From positions 186,001 to 250,000 of the forward strand of contig NZ_CANLZV010000006.1 of NCBI RefSeq assembly GCF_947495665.1: a stretch of DNA of 64,000 bases. Direction: 5' to 3'. Under the pieces are notes generated by a model that saw only the letters and a list, made by a program, of their open reading frames with translations, did not search any database and had not been told where the DNA came from. The stretch comes from an uncultured Sunxiuqinia sp. Its GTDB lineage: Bacteria; Bacteroidota; Bacteroidia; Bacteroidales; Prolixibacteraceae. Positions 24,442 through 34,270 of the stretch are shown one piece after another (within the stretch, counting starts at the first letter, position 1; the number at the start of each line of letters is the position of its first letter). Both the position numbers and the translations under genes were made by a program.

Positions 24442-27003
24442 ATGGCTTTCAAAAATGTGGCAGTGGAGCCCCAAACGGGCAAAAAAATTTATTCCCAAGA
24501 GGAAGCGTACCAGGCAAGCTTGGATTATTTCAAAGGAGATGATTTAGCTGCCCGGGTATGGATCAACAAGTATGCATTAAAAGATTCTTTTGGAAACATC
24601 TACGAGAAGACCCCCGATCAAATGCATCAACGTTTGGCAAAAGAAATTGCCAGAATCGAGAAGGAGTATAAAAATCCGATGACCGAAAAGCAGGTCTATC
24701 AACTTCTGAAAGATTTTAAATATATCGTCCCCCAAGGAGGTCCGATGACCGGAATTGGTAATGACTATCAAATTGCCTCCCTCTCCAACTGTTTTGTTGT
24801 TGGAAACGAAGGAGACTCTGACTCTTACGGTGGAATCCTTAAGATTGACCAGGAGCAGGTTCAACTCATGAAACGACGCGGCGGCGTTGGGCACGACCTT
24901 TCTCACATTCGTCCCAAAGGCTCACCCGTCAAAAACTCAGCTTTAACGTCTACCGGAATTGTTCCATTTATGGAGCGCTATTCCAACTCAACCCGCGAGG
25001 TAGCTCAGGATGGTCGTCGGGGAGCACTTATGCTTTCAGTTTCTGTCAAGCATCCGGATTCAGAATCATTCATTGATGCCAAACTGGAACAAGGGAAAGT
25101 AACCGGAGCCAACGTCTCGGTTAAAATCCACGATGATTTCATGCAAGCCATCGAAAGCGGAGAGCCCTACGTTCAGCAATACCCCATAGAATCAGACAAT
25201 CCGAAGTTTGTAAAAGAAACCAACGCGAGCAAAATCTGGGATAAGATTGTGCACAACGCCTGGAAATCTGCCGAGCCGGGCATTCTCTTCTGGGATACCA
25301 TCATCAAAGAATCCGTGCCGGATTGCTACGCCGATTTAGGCTATAAAACCGTTTCGACCAATCCCTGTGGCGAAATTCCACTTTGCCCTTACGATAGCTG
25401 TCGTTTGTTAGCCATCAACCTTTATTCCTATGTTGAAAAGCCATTTACCGCGGATGCAAAATTCAATTTCGACCTGTTTAAAGAACACGTGAGCTATGCA
25501 CAGCGCATGATGGATGACATTATTGACCTGGAACTGGAGAAGATTGACGCCATTATTGCAAAGATTGATGAAGATCCGGAAGATCCGGAGATCAAATCAA
25601 TCGAACGTCGTCTTTGGGAGAAAATCCAAACCAAAGCTCGTGAAGGACGCCGTACCGGAGTAGGCATCACGGCTGAAGGCGATATGCTGGCCGCATTAGG
25701 TTTGCGCTATGGAACCGAAGACGCTACCGACTTTAGCGAAGAAATTCATAAAACACTGGCCATTGAGGCCTACCGCGCCTCGGTTCATGTTGCCAAAGAA
25801 AGAGGATCATTCACCATCTACGATGCAGAGCGTGAAAAGAACAACCCGATGATCAACCGGATTCGCGAACAGGACGAAAAACTGTATCAGGACATGGTTA
25901 AATACGGTCGTCGAAACATTGCGATGCTAACCATTGCTCCTACCGGAACAACCAGCTTGATGACACAAACCACCTCAGGAATTGAGCCCGTGTTTATGCC
26001 TGTTTACAAACGTCGCCGCAAAGTTAATCCAAACGACAAAGAGGTTCGTGTTGACTTTGTTGATGAAGTAGGTGACAGCTGGGAGGAATACATTGTTTTC
26101 CACCACAAATTTGTGACCTGGATGAAAGCCAATGGCCATGACACCACCATTCAATACAGTCAGGAAGAACTGGATAAGCTGGTCGAGAAATCACCTTATT
26201 ACAAAGCAACATCAAACGATGTAGACTGGTTACGCAAAGTGCGCATGCAAGGACGCATTCAGAAGTGGGTCGATCACTCGATCAGTGTAACCATCAACTT
26301 GCCCAATGACGTGGAAGAGGAATTGGTTGGTAAATTGTACTTCGAAGCCTGGAAAAGCGGCTGTAAAGGAGTAACTGTTTATCGTGACGGATCTCGCTCT
26401 GGTGTTTTGATTTCAAACAAAAAGGAAGAAAAGAAAAAAGAGAAGTTTTCAAGCTTCCCAACCAAACGCCCCGAAGAACTGGAAGCCGATGTGGTACGTT
26501 TTCAAAACAACAAAGAAAAGTGGGTAGCCTTCATCGGAATGGTTGGCGATCTTCCTTACGAAATCTTTACCGGACTGCAGGATGATGAAGATGGAATCTT
26601 ACTTCCCCGTTCGGTAACCAAAGGAAAGATCATTAAAAACCGGGACGAGGATGGCAATTCACGCTACGATTTCCAATACGCCAACAAGCGTGGCTACAAA
26701 ACAACCATCGAGGGCTTGTCTTACAAATTCAACCCAGTATTCTGGAACTATGCCAAGCTAATCTCCGGAATTCTGCGTCATGGCATGCCAATTCACAAAG
26801 TGGTGGATACCGTGACCAGCCTGCAGTTGGATAACGACACCATCAATAGCTGGAAAGCTGGAGTGGCGCGCGCCTTGAAAAAGTACATTCCCAACGGAAC
26901 CATTGCCGAAGGAACAGTATGTGGCGAATGCGGATCAAACAATGTGATTTACCAGGAGGGCTGTTTAACTTGTCCGGACTGTGGATCATCAAAATGTGGT
27001 TAA
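24442..27003 (+). CDS. nrdJ: Adenosylcobalamin-dependent ribonucleotide reductase (class II)
   Basis: An 853-residue class II ribonucleotide reductase, which makes deoxynucleotides using an adenosylcobalamin radical and works with or without oxygen. Seen: SLSNCFVV (first active-site Cys), the allosteric-site region, NPCGEIPLCPYDSCRLLAINLYS near residue 310 with the second Cys, APTGTTSLMTQTTSGIEP and GCKGVTVYRDGSRSGV. The C-terminus has a zinc-finger-like CGECGSNN...CPDCGSSKCG and a flexible CxxC-type tail. Length is normal for the long class II form. A strong terminator follows. Confidence 0.95.
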   Translation: MAFKNVAVEPQTGKKIYSQEEAYQASLDYFKGDDLAARVWINKYALKDSFGNIYEKTPDQMHQRLAKEIARIEKEYKNPMTEKQVYQLLKDFKYIVPQGGPMTGIGNDYQIASLSNCFVVGNEGDSDSYGGILKIDQEQVQLMKRRGGVGHDLSHIRPKGSPVKNSALTSTGIVPFMERYSNSTREVAQDGRRGALMLSVSVKHPDSESFIDAKLEQGKVTGANVSVKIHDDFMQAIESGEPYVQQYPIESDNPKFVKETNASKIWDKIVHNAWKSAEPGILFWDTIIKESVPDCYADLGYKTVSTNPCGEIPLCPYDSCRLLAINLYSYVEKPFTADAKFNFDLFKEHVSYAQRMMDDIIDLELEKIDAIIAKIDEDPEDPEIKSIERRLWEKIQTKAREGRRTGVGITAEGDMLAALGLRYGTEDATDFSEEIHKTLAIEAYRASVHVAKERGSFTIYDAEREKNNPMINRIREQDEKLYQDMVKYGRRNIAMLTIAPTGTTSLMTQTTSGIEPVFMPVYKRRRKVNPNDKEVRVDFVDEVGDSWEEYIVFHHKFVTWMKANGHDTTIQYSQEELDKLVEKSPYYKATSNDVDWLRKVRMQGRIQKWVDHSISVTINLPNDVEEELVGKLYFEAWKSGCKGVTVYRDGSRSGVLISNKKEEKKKEKFSSFPTKRPEELEADVVRFQNNKEKWVAFIGMVGDLPYEIFTGLQDDEDGILLPRSVTKGKIIKNRDEDGNSRYDFQYANKRGYKTTIEGLSYKFNPVFWNYAKLISGILRHGMPIHKVVDTVTSLQLDNDTINSWKAGVARALKKYIPNGTIAEGTVCGECGSNNVIYQEGCLTCPDCGSSKCG

Positions 27004-27025
27004 TTCCTTACGTAACGAGATAAAT

Positions 27026-27058
27026 AAAAGGCTTTCACTTCGGTGAGGGCCTTTTTAC
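27026..27058 (+). terminator. Intrinsic terminator of nrdJ
   Basis: AAAAGG and CTTTCAC (27026-27037) pair with GTGAGGGCCTTTT (27043-27055) around a TTCG-type loop, with a T-run after it, 22 bases after the stop. Confidence 0.8.
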
Positions 27059-27104
27059 TTTTCCGCTAAAATTGGTCAGCAGTCAGAAGGGAAAGGCTAC
27101 AAAC

Positions 27105-27133
27105 AAAAAAAGGTTCCTTTTGGGAACCTTTTT
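27105..27133. terminator. Second hairpin, bidirectional terminator
   Basis: AAAAAGGTTCC (about 27107-27117) pairs with GGAACCTTTTT (27123-27133), with a 5-nt loop and A/T runs on both sides, so it can act on both strands. On the minus strand it serves the 64-residue gene at 27146. Confidence 0.8.
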
Positions 27134-27145
27134 CTTTGTCTGAGT

Positions 27146-27340
27146 TTATGCAGCAATCGTTGAAAAAACATCATTTAAAATTTCAGGATACATGTCACTG
27201 AAATTTTCATCACACCATTCACGCAGCTCATTGAGATCATCCGGGGTCTCAGCCCACTTAACACATTTGATCAGCTCTTTCCGGAACAAGTCACGGCTAA
27301 AACTAATCTTTGGTAAAATTACTTTTGCGTACTCAATCAT
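27146..27340 (-). CDS. Small protein of unknown function (64 aa)
   Basis: A 64-residue ORF with normal codon use: MIEYAKVILPKISFSRDLF, then ELIKCVKWAETPDDLNELRE and a WCDENFSDMYPEILNDVF end. It is mostly helical and acidic at the C-terminus. It has its own terminator at 27105-27133 and about 200 bases of leader space. I believe small proteins of this type occur in other Bacteroidota, but no domain or function is known to me. The complete set of codons and the terminator make a real gene likely. Confidence 0.65.
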   Translation of the reverse strand: MIEYAKVILPKISFSRDLFRKELIKCVKWAETPDDLNELREWCDENFSDMYPEILNDVFSTIAA

Positions 27341-27552
27341 AGCATTTAGAACGTTTAATTAATTACTCTGCTAAAATAACACATCTCCACCTACTTTGGT
27401 ATGTTGCAAAATAGCTATTAACACAATTTAACATCACATCAAGCCAAAGTCCAGATTAAAAAACTGAGTCTCAATAGGCTAGTAAGCCCAATTTAGAAAC
27501 TTGTTTTATAACATCAATTCATGTGATTCAAGGCAAAGAAACAATCCTAAAA

Positions 27553-28341
27553 TTAAGCGCTGATTACAATTTTTTTAATAAAGCTTGAAATTCGTTCTTC
27601 CAGTGTTGCCTCCTGCTCCAAAGCCTTCACAAAGGCACTTCCAATAATGGCTCCCGAGGCATACTGACAGGCATTTTCAAAGGTCTCCCGGTTGGAAATA
27701 CCAAAGCCAATCAGGTGTGGATTTTTGAGCTTAAGCTGACGAACACGCTCAAAATAGTCTTTGTTAAAATCAGACACATTGCTTTTCACTCCGGTTGTCG
27801 ATGAGGTTGACACCATGTAGATAAACCCGTTTGAAGCCTCATCAATCTCCCGAATTCGGGCATCTGAAGTTTGAGGTGTTATCAGCAAAATATTGTGCAA
27901 ACCGTACTTCTCAAATACAGACCGGAACTCCTCTTGATAAACATTCAAGGGCAGGTCTGGTAAAATAAGCCCGTCAATCCCCACCTCCTGGCATTTTTTA
28001 CAGAAGTTCTCTACACCATACTGCATTACCGGATTCAAATAACCCATCAAAATCAATGGAATTTGAACGGTTTCTCGAATTGTTGCCAGTTGCTCAAAAA
28101 GCTTTTTAATGCTCATGCCATTCTTCAAAGCCACCGTGCTACTGTGCTGAATGACCGGGCCATCGGCAACCGGGTCTGAAAAAGGCATGCCAATTTCAAT
28201 CAAGTCTGTGCCGTTTTTTTCCAGGGCCTGAATAATCCTAACGGTGTCTTCCAGCAGCGGATAACCTGCCGTGAAATAAACCGAGAAAATATTCTCTTTC
28301 TTATTCTGAAAAAGCTGGTTGATTCTATTTTGTGTGCTCAT
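27553..28341 (-). CDS. trpA: Tryptophan synthase alpha chain
   Basis: A 262-residue TIM-barrel enzyme that splits indole-3-glycerol phosphate into indole and glyceraldehyde 3-phosphate; indole passes to TrpB. Seen: FSVYFTAGYP, DLIEIGMPFSDPVADGPVIQ with the catalytic Glu and Asp, MGYLNPVMQYG, GLILPDLP and IIGSAFVKAL. The start at 28341 (MSTQNRINQL) fits the family; another ATG 9 bases upstream is possible. It is the last gene of the trp operon, 62 bases after trpB. Confidence 0.96.
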   Translation of the reverse strand: MSTQNRINQLFQNKKENIFSVYFTAGYPLLEDTVRIIQALEKNGTDLIEIGMPFSDPVADGPVIQHSSTVALKNGMSIKKLFEQLATIRETVQIPLILMGYLNPVMQYGVENFCKKCQEVGIDGLILPDLPLNVYQEEFRSVFEKYGLHNILLITPQTSDARIREIDEASNGFIYMVSTSSTTGVKSNVSDFNKDYFERVRQLKLKNPHLIGFGISNRETFENACQYASGAIIGSAFVKALEQEATLEERISSFIKKIVISA

Positions 28342-28403
28342 AGTTCTCATTTTTCACTTTGGGCTTTCCGTTTCATAAACCGGCACGCAGCCCAAAGCCG
28401 TTT

Positions 28404-29585
28404 TTAATAGCCAAAGTAATTTAAGTAAGTCTCCATGTCTTTATCACCACGTCCCGACAAGTTGATAACCGTTACCTCATCCGGTTTCAGCTCAATCTTT
28501 TTCAGCGCTGCCAAGGCATGCGCCGATTCCAGGGCCGGAATAATACCTTCAAGCTGGGTTAACTCCAAGGCGGCCTCCAACACCTCCTCATCGGTTGCCC
28601 ACAAGTATTTGGCCCGTTTTGTTTGAAACAAATGCGAGTGAAGCGGACCAATTCCGGGATAATCCAAACCTGCAGAAATGGAATACGGCTCCACAATCTG
28701 GCCATCCTCCGTTTGCATCAGCATCGATTTGGCACTGTGTAAAACGCCTACTTTCCCCAAGGTTAAAGTTGCAGCCGTTTCCTCGGTATCAACGCCTTTT
28801 CCAGCAGCTTCCACACCAATCAGCTCCACCTCTTCATTTTCCAGGAAGTGATAAAAAGCCCCGGCAGCATTGCTTCCTCCACCCACACAGGCAATTACCC
28901 GGGTTGGAAATTCGCGCCCCAAATGCTCGTCCAACTGCATCTTGATCTCCTCACTGATGACAGCCTGAAACTGTGCAACCATATCAGGATACGGGTGTGG
29001 TCCTACCACCGACCCAATGATGTAATGGGTATCTTCCGGATTGTTGATCCAGTCGCGCATGGCCTCATTGGTGGCATCCTTCAGGGTTTGATTTCCGGAA
29101 ACTGCCGGAATAACCTCAGCCCCCAGCATCTTCATCTTTTTCACGTTCGGCGCCTGGCGCTCCACATCCAGCGCGCCCATGTAAACAATACATTTCATGC
29201 CCATCAAGGCACACACGGTAGCCGTAGCCACACCATGCTGACCTGCTCCGGTTTCAGCAATAATACGCGTTTTGCCCAAAGCCCTGGCTAGCAAAATTTG
29301 CCCAATGGTGTTGTTCACCTTATGCGAGCCGGTATGGTTCAAATCTTCCCGTTTCAGGTAAATGTTCGAGCCATACTTTTCCGACAGGCGCTTGGCAAAA
29401 TACAAAGGCGAAGGACGTCCGACATAATGCTTCAACAAATGAATGAAGTCATGGCGGAAATTGTAGGAATTAATAATTTCCATGTACCGCTGCTGCAGTT
29501 CTTCAATATTAGGGTGCATCATTTCGGGAATGTATGCGCCCCCAAACTCACCGTAATAACCTTTTCTATCGACTTGATATTTCAT
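28404..29585 (-). CDS. trpB: Tryptophan synthase beta chain
   Basis: A 393-residue PLP enzyme that joins indole and serine to make tryptophan. Seen: [13 protein letters not shown] near the start, [20 protein letters not shown] with the PLP-binding Lys, [19 protein letters not shown], the phosphate loop [15 protein letters not shown] and [13 protein letters not shown] at the end. The start at 29585 leaves a 1-base gap after trpF; the longer ORF would overlap trpF by more than 50 bases. Confidence 0.97.
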   Translation of the reverse strand: MKYQVDRKGYYGEFGGAYIPEMMHPNIEELQQRYMEIINSYNFRHDFIHLLKHYVGRPSPLYFAKRLSEKYGSNIYLKREDLNHTGSHKVNNTIGQILLARALGKTRIIAETGAGQHGVATATVCALMGMKCIVYMGALDVERQAPNVKKMKMLGAEVIPAVSGNQTLKDATNEAMRDWINNPEDTHYIIGSVVGPHPYPDMVAQFQAVISEEIKMQLDEHLGREFPTRVIACVGGGSNAAGAFYHFLENEEVELIGVEAAGKGVDTEETAATLTLGKVGVLHSAKSMLMQTEDGQIVEPYSISAGLDYPGIGPLHSHLFQTKRAKYLWATDEEVLEAALELTQLEGIIPALESAHALAALKKIELKPDEVTVINLSGRGDKDMETYLNYFGY

Positions 29586-29586
29586 A

Positions 29587-30228
29587 TTATATGCTATTTT
29601 TTCTGATTTGACTGATAAAAACCTTGACTTGACCGACATCTTTCAATGCAGGCTCCAATTCAAAACCACTGTTAATGTCGAAGGCAAAAAGCTGATCATG
29701 CTTCAGCTGAGAAAGTGTCTCAACATCATCCGGGCCAATGCCGCCACTCAGCAGGAAAGGCACTTTCAGGGTATAATTCTTCAAAATGTCCCAATTAAAC
29801 TTCAGCCCGGTGCCACCAGGCAGCTTTCCTTTCGTGTCGAAAAGAAAGTAGTCAACAACCGACTCATAGGCTTTCAACACGGAGAAATCAAACTGATCAT
29901 CCACCGAAAAAGCTTTAAAAACCGTTAATCCGGCCTGACGAACCTGTTGACAATACGCCGGACTCTCCTGTCCGTGAAGCTGGGCCACTTGCAACTGGAA
30001 ATTCCGGCAAATCGCCAGCACTTTTTCCAGCTCTTCATTCACAAAAACAGCCACCTTTTGGGTTGATTCCGGAACCAGGCTGAAAATCGAAGAATCCGGT
30101 CTTTCTCCCACAAAACGCTTCGATTTGGGGTAGAAAATGTAACCCAGATATTCCGGTGCAGCCTCTAAAACTCCCCGGATATTTTCCGGATCGCGCATGC
30201 CACAAACTTTTACTTTCCTTGCCTTCAT
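29587..30228 (-). CDS. trpF: Phosphoribosylanthranilate isomerase
   Basis: A 213-residue TIM-barrel isomerase for the third step of tryptophan synthesis. Seen: [14 protein letters not shown] (catalytic Cys), [43 protein letters not shown] with the general-acid region, and [16 protein letters not shown]. It is a separate gene, not fused to trpC as in E. coli. It lies 47 bases after trpC and 1 base before trpB. Confidence 0.95.
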   Translation of the reverse strand: MKARKVKVCGMRDPENIRGVLEAAPEYLGYIFYPKSKRFVGERPDSSIFSLVPESTQKVAVFVNEELEKVLAICRNFQLQVAQLHGQESPAYCQQVRQAGLTVFKAFSVDDQFDFSVLKAYESVVDYFLFDTKGKLPGGTGLKFNWDILKNYTLKVPFLLSGGIGPDDVETLSQLKHDQLFAFDINSGFELEPALKDVGQVKVFISQIRKNSI

Positions 30229-30275
30229 TGCTTGCTCAAAATTTCTCGTTTCAACTACTTTGCGTTAGCAAACCA

Positions 30276-31058
30276 TTACAACTTACTTATAAATTCAGCA
30301 CAGGCTTTTCCCGGATTCTCTGACTTCATGAAATTCTCGCCCATCAGAAACCCATCAAAACCTGCTTTCCGCAAGTAGTGAATATTTTCAACGGAAGACA
30401 AGCCGCTTTCTGAAATCCGCACCATATCAGCAGGCAATTGCTTGCTTAAGCGAACCGAGGTTTCCACGTCCACTTCAAACGTTTTCAGGTTGCGATTATT
30501 CACGCCAACTAAATCAACCAAAGGATTCAGCTTCTCAATTTCGTCCTCTGCATGCACTTCCACCAGCACTTCCAGTCCCAGCTCTTTGGCCGTTTCCGAC
30601 AGAAGCAACATCTCTTCTTTACTCAAACTGGCAGCAATCAGCAAGATCAGGTCGGCGCCATGTGCTTTGGCTTCATACACCTGATAAGGATCAAGCATAA
30701 AATCTTTACGCAAAATGGGGGTGTGGGGGTTCGCAAAACGAGCTTTAGCCAGGTTCTCAAAAGATCCTCCGAAATACTGATGATCGGTCAGCACGGACAA
30801 GCCAGAAACCCCGGCAGCCACATAAGCCGAAGTAACCTTAGTAACTTCTACTCCGGAGTTAATCTCTCCCTTTGAAGGTGATTTCGTTTTAAATTCAGCA
30901 ATAATTCCTGAAGCTCCTTCCGTTTGAAGGGCCGCCTTTAACGAATGCGGTGTTCGCTTAAAAAAAGGCGATAGCTTCAACTCCTCCAGGCTGATTTTTG
31001 CTTTAGCAGCCGCAACTTCGCGACGCTTATTGGCATTTATTTCATCTAATATTGTCAT
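30276..31058 (-). CDS. trpC: Indole-3-glycerol phosphate synthase
   Basis: A 260-residue TIM-barrel enzyme that closes the pyrrole ring of indole-3-glycerol phosphate. Seen: MTILDEINANKRREVAAAKA, IIAEFKTKSPSKGEIN (catalytic Lys), VSGLSVLTDHQYFGGS, ILRKDFMLDPYQVYEA, LVGVNNRNLKTFEVD and ISESGLSS. It is the fourth gene of the operon, 35 bases after trpD. Confidence 0.96.
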   Translation of the reverse strand: MTILDEINANKRREVAAAKAKISLEELKLSPFFKRTPHSLKAALQTEGASGIIAEFKTKSPSKGEINSGVEVTKVTSAYVAAGVSGLSVLTDHQYFGGSFENLAKARFANPHTPILRKDFMLDPYQVYEAKAHGADLILLIAASLSKEEMLLLSETAKELGLEVLVEVHAEDEIEKLNPLVDLVGVNNRNLKTFEVDVETSVRLSKQLPADMVRISESGLSSVENIHYLRKAGFDGFLMGENFMKSENPGKACAEFISKL

Positions 31059-31093
31059 GTTGATTTTGTGTTTTCGTATTTCACTTCAACTAA

Positions 31094-32083
31094 CTAGTGC
31101 TGCATCAGCTTTTTAAACACCGCCAAAGCCTTTTTACTCTCCAGCGCTTCCATGGCCTCAGCCACACAATTCAGCAAGGACTCCTCCGGCTTTAAGCATT
31201 GAATGCCCAAAGCAGCATTGGCAGCAACAACATGCTTTTGAGCTGCTGTTCCATCGCCTTCCAGGATGCGGACAAAAATTTTGGCGGCATCATCCACCGA
31301 CTCTCCTCCCGACAATTCATCCGGATGATAGCTTGGAAAGCCAAAGTCTTCCGGTGCTAAATCATACACCCCCGATTTTGAAGCATAGCGTGCGGATGCT
31401 GTCAGCGAAACCTCATCGTAGCCATCCAGACTATGCACAATCCGATAGTTCTGATCGCTATCGCGCATGGCCTGATCGTAAAGATCCATGATCTCAAGAT
31501 CAGACACGCCTACCAACTGATTTTTGGGCGATGATGGATTAATAATGGGCCCCATAATGTTAAAAATGGTGCGTACTTTCAAGGCTTTACGGACTGGCCC
31601 AACGTATTTCATGGCCGGGTGAAAAAGCGGTGCATGAAAAAACGTAATGCCGGCTTCATCCAGTTCGCGGCGCAACTTATCGTGGTTGTTGCTAAACTGG
31701 TAGCCAAAATATTCAAACATATTGGATGATCCACTTACTGATGACAAACCATAGTTTCCATGTTTGGTCACCTTGTAACCGGCACCAGCCAGCACAAAAC
31801 AACTCAAGGTTGAAATATTGAACGTGTTTTTCCCATCACCTCCCGTTCCAACCACATCAATGGTATTGAACTCAGAGAAATCAACGGGCAAACACAGGTT
31901 AAGCAAAGCCTGACGAAAGCCAGCCATTTCTTCGCCTTTAATCTTCCGCATCCGGTAGACCGTCAATAAAGCTGCAATTTCTGCTTCCGAGAACTGTCCT
32001 TCACCAACCCGGGTGAGCACATCCTGTGCTTGCGCTTTGCTCAAGCTATTTCCTTCAAATAAGTAATTTAAAATATCTTTCAT
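31094..32083 (-). CDS. trpD: Anthranilate phosphoribosyltransferase
   Basis: A 329-residue class III phosphoribosyltransferase that attaches ribose phosphate to anthranilate. Seen: the PRPP loop VVGTGGDGKNTFNIST, VTKHGNYGLSSVSGSSNMFEYFGY, FFHAPLFHPAMKYVGPVRKAL and FNIMGPIINPSSPKNQLVGV. It is not fused to a TrpG domain. A 122-base gap separates it from trpG. Confidence 0.96.
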   Translation of the reverse strand: MKDILNYLFEGNSLSKAQAQDVLTRVGEGQFSEAEIAALLTVYRMRKIKGEEMAGFRQALLNLCLPVDFSEFNTIDVVGTGGDGKNTFNISTLSCFVLAGAGYKVTKHGNYGLSSVSGSSNMFEYFGYQFSNNHDKLRRELDEAGITFFHAPLFHPAMKYVGPVRKALKVRTIFNIMGPIINPSSPKNQLVGVSDLEIMDLYDQAMRDSDQNYRIVHSLDGYDEVSLTASARYASKSGVYDLAPEDFGFPSYHPDELSGGESVDDAAKIFVRILEGDGTAAQKHVVAANAALGIQCLKPEESLLNCVAEAMEALESKKALAVFKKLMQH

Positions 32084-32205
32084 TGTGGTGTGTTCTTCTA
32101 TTTACGGTTACACTGACTGGAACGCCGGGTATTTAAGGCTTTCGCGTTATTGACTGTCCCTTCAGCTATGCTTCATTCAACAATTGTTTCAAGCTTCAGT
32201 TTGAA

Positions 32206-32775
32206 TTAACTGTTCAACCAGTTTTCAATCATTTTTTCGCCCAAGGGTGTTAAAACCGACTCGGGATGAAATTGAACACTTCGAACATCGAATTCCTTAT
32301 GCCTCATCGACATGATCTGTCCATTGGCGTCCTGGCTGGTTATTTCAAAGCAAGCAGGCAAGCCCTCCTGATCCACAATCCAGCTGTGGTAACGCCCGGC
32401 TTCAAATTGTTCAGGAACCGAAGCAAACAGAACCGGATCAGGATTCACCTGATTTACTGGTGTGGCAATTCCATGCAACACCCGTTTCATATTAATCAAT
32501 TTAGCACCAAAAGCCTCGCCAATTGCCTGATGCCCCAAACAAACGCCCAACATGCTTTTGCGCGGAGCAAACTCACGAATAATCGCTAACAACAAACCAG
32601 CCTCTTCCGGAATTCCAGGGCCGGGAGAGAGTACAATTTTATCGTATTTTTCCAGGTCCTTCAGCTCCAGCTCATCGTTCCGAATTACGTCAACCGGTTG
32701 TCCTGAAAGCTTTTTAATGGCATGCACCAAATTGTAGGTGAATGAATCGTAATTATCTATGACTACTATTTTCAT
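32206..32775 (-). CDS. trpG: Anthranilate synthase glutamine amidotransferase subunit
   Basis: A 189-residue class I glutamine amidotransferase that supplies ammonia to TrpE. The triad is visible: Cys in MLGVCLGHQAIGEAFG, and His and Glu in VQFHPESVLTPLG. Also IDNYDSFTYNLVH at the start and LSPGPGIPEEAG. It lies 1 base after trpE. A dual role with para-aminobenzoate synthase is possible in bacteria with one copy, but the context points to tryptophan. Confidence 0.95.
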   Translation of the reverse strand: MKIVVIDNYDSFTYNLVHAIKKLSGQPVDVIRNDELELKDLEKYDKIVLSPGPGIPEEAGLLLAIIREFAPRKSMLGVCLGHQAIGEAFGAKLINMKRVLHGIATPVNQVNPDPVLFASVPEQFEAGRYHSWIVDQEGLPACFEITSQDANGQIMSMRHKEFDVRSVQFHPESVLTPLGEKMIENWLNS

Positions 32776-32776
32776 G

Positions 32777-34183
32777 TTAAATTTCTTTAGCTATTTCAAT
32801 GGCTTTCTTTAGCGCAGCCAACTTGTTGTTTACTTCCTGCAGTTCGTTTTCTTCTTTTGAATCGGCAACCACGCCCGCGCCAGCCTGGTAGTAAAGTGTA
32901 CTTCCCTTGCTCAAAAAAGAACGAATCATAATCGCATGGTTCAAGCTGTTATCAAAGCCCATAAAACCAATCGCACCTCCGTAATAGCTGCGTCGCTGGT
33001 TTTCGTAACGGTCAATTAATTGCATCGCCATGTGCTTGGGTGCTCCCGACAAGGTTCCCGCCGGAAACGAATCGCCCAACACCGACACCATATTGGCACC
33101 TTCAGGCAATTTGCCCGACACTTCAGATACCAGGTGAATGACATGCGAGAAGTACTGCACTTCACGATAGCTATCCACCCTTACATCCTCCGCATTTCGG
33201 CTCAGGTCGTTGCGCGCCAAGTCAACCAGCATCACATGTTCCGCATTTTCTTTGGGATCGGCACACAGTTGCTCGGCCAGCAGGCGATCTTGCTCATCGT
33301 TCCCGGTACGTCGAAATGTTCCGGCAATCGGGTTGATGATGGCGCGGCCTTTTTTTATACGCAGCTCCGCTTCGGGGCTGGAGCCAAAAATCCGGAAATC
33401 GCCATAATCAAAGAAAAATAAGTAAGGCGATGGATTAACAGACCGTAGTGCCCGGTACACGTTAAATTCATCGCCTTTATATTGTTGTGCAAACTGTCTG
33501 GACAACACAATCTGAAAGACATCACCCCGATAGCAGTGCTCTTTCCCTTTGGTCACCATTTGCCGGTATTCCTCATCGGTAATGTTGGAGGTTTCATCAC
33601 CCACCAAATCAAATTTGGTATCCGGGAAAGACAGGTTTTTAAGCAACGACTCAATCTGTCCCATTTCAGCTGTCTCTCCTTCCGGCAGATTTTCAATCAG
33701 CGAAATCATATCCTTAGAGTGATCAATGGCCAGAATGTACTTGTAAAAGCAATATTTCACCTCCGGAATTGCGTAAGCATCCTTTCGCTCAGCCGTCACA
33801 TCAATCTTTTCAAAATACTTGATTGAATCGAAACTCAGGTAGCCAAATAACCCATTGGCCGGCGTATTTTCAACATCACCACTCAGCTTAAACGACTTGA
33901 AAAAAGCATCCAGCTCCAATTCAACCGTTTGATGGTCGTTCACTTCTTTTGTCAGTAACCGCTTTCCCAAATGATCAACGGTAATCAATCCCTGATCGGC
34001 CGTAAAGCAGGACATAGGCTTGATACAGATAAAAGAGTACGCATTTTCATTCCCATGATAATCGGAACTTTCAAGCAGAATCGAATTAGGAAACAACTCC
34101 CTGAATTTCAAATAAACACTCACCGGAGTCAGTGTGTCTGCCAGAATTTTCTTGACCTTTACTTGTACATTAATTGGATTCAT
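32777..34183 (-). CDS. trpE: Anthranilate synthase component I
   Basis: A 468-residue chorismate-using enzyme that makes anthranilate. The N-terminal feedback site LLESSDYHGNENAYSFI (about 36-52) is present, so inhibition by tryptophan is expected. The catalytic domain has IVLSRQFAQQY, PSPYLFFFDYGDFRIFGSSPE, NPIAGTFRRTG, HVMLVDLARNDLSR, PAGTLSGAPKHMAMQLID and YYQAGAGVVADS. It is the first enzyme gene of the operon and follows an attenuator at 34213-34339. Confidence 0.97.
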   Translation of the reverse strand: MNPINVQVKVKKILADTLTPVSVYLKFRELFPNSILLESSDYHGNENAYSFICIKPMSCFTADQGLITVDHLGKRLLTKEVNDHQTVELELDAFFKSFKLSGDVENTPANGLFGYLSFDSIKYFEKIDVTAERKDAYAIPEVKYCFYKYILAIDHSKDMISLIENLPEGETAEMGQIESLLKNLSFPDTKFDLVGDETSNITDEEYRQMVTKGKEHCYRGDVFQIVLSRQFAQQYKGDEFNVYRALRSVNPSPYLFFFDYGDFRIFGSSPEAELRIKKGRAIINPIAGTFRRTGNDEQDRLLAEQLCADPKENAEHVMLVDLARNDLSRNAEDVRVDSYREVQYFSHVIHLVSEVSGKLPEGANMVSVLGDSFPAGTLSGAPKHMAMQLIDRYENQRRSYYGGAIGFMGFDNSLNHAIMIRSFLSKGSTLYYQAGAGVVADSKEENELQEVNNKLAALKKAIEIAKEI

Positions 34184-34212
34184 GCTATTGCGTTTTTAAA
34201 ATTTTCGACATA

Positions 34213-34251
34213 AAAAAAGCGGCTTACCGTGTTCCGATAAGCCGCTTTTTT
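34213..34251 (-). terminator. trp attenuator terminator
   Basis: A 14-bp perfect stem: AAAAAAGCGGCTTA (34213-34226) with TAAGCCGCTTTTTT (34238-34251), 11-nt loop, then a T-run on the minus strand. It lies 29 bases before the trpE start and after the leader ORF. GAGTAGCTT (34268-34276, minus) can pair with AAGCGGCTT (34239-34247) with one mismatch and two or three G-U pairs, an alternative antiterminator. Confidence 0.85.
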
Positions 34252-34270
34252 GACCATGATTGGCATGAAG

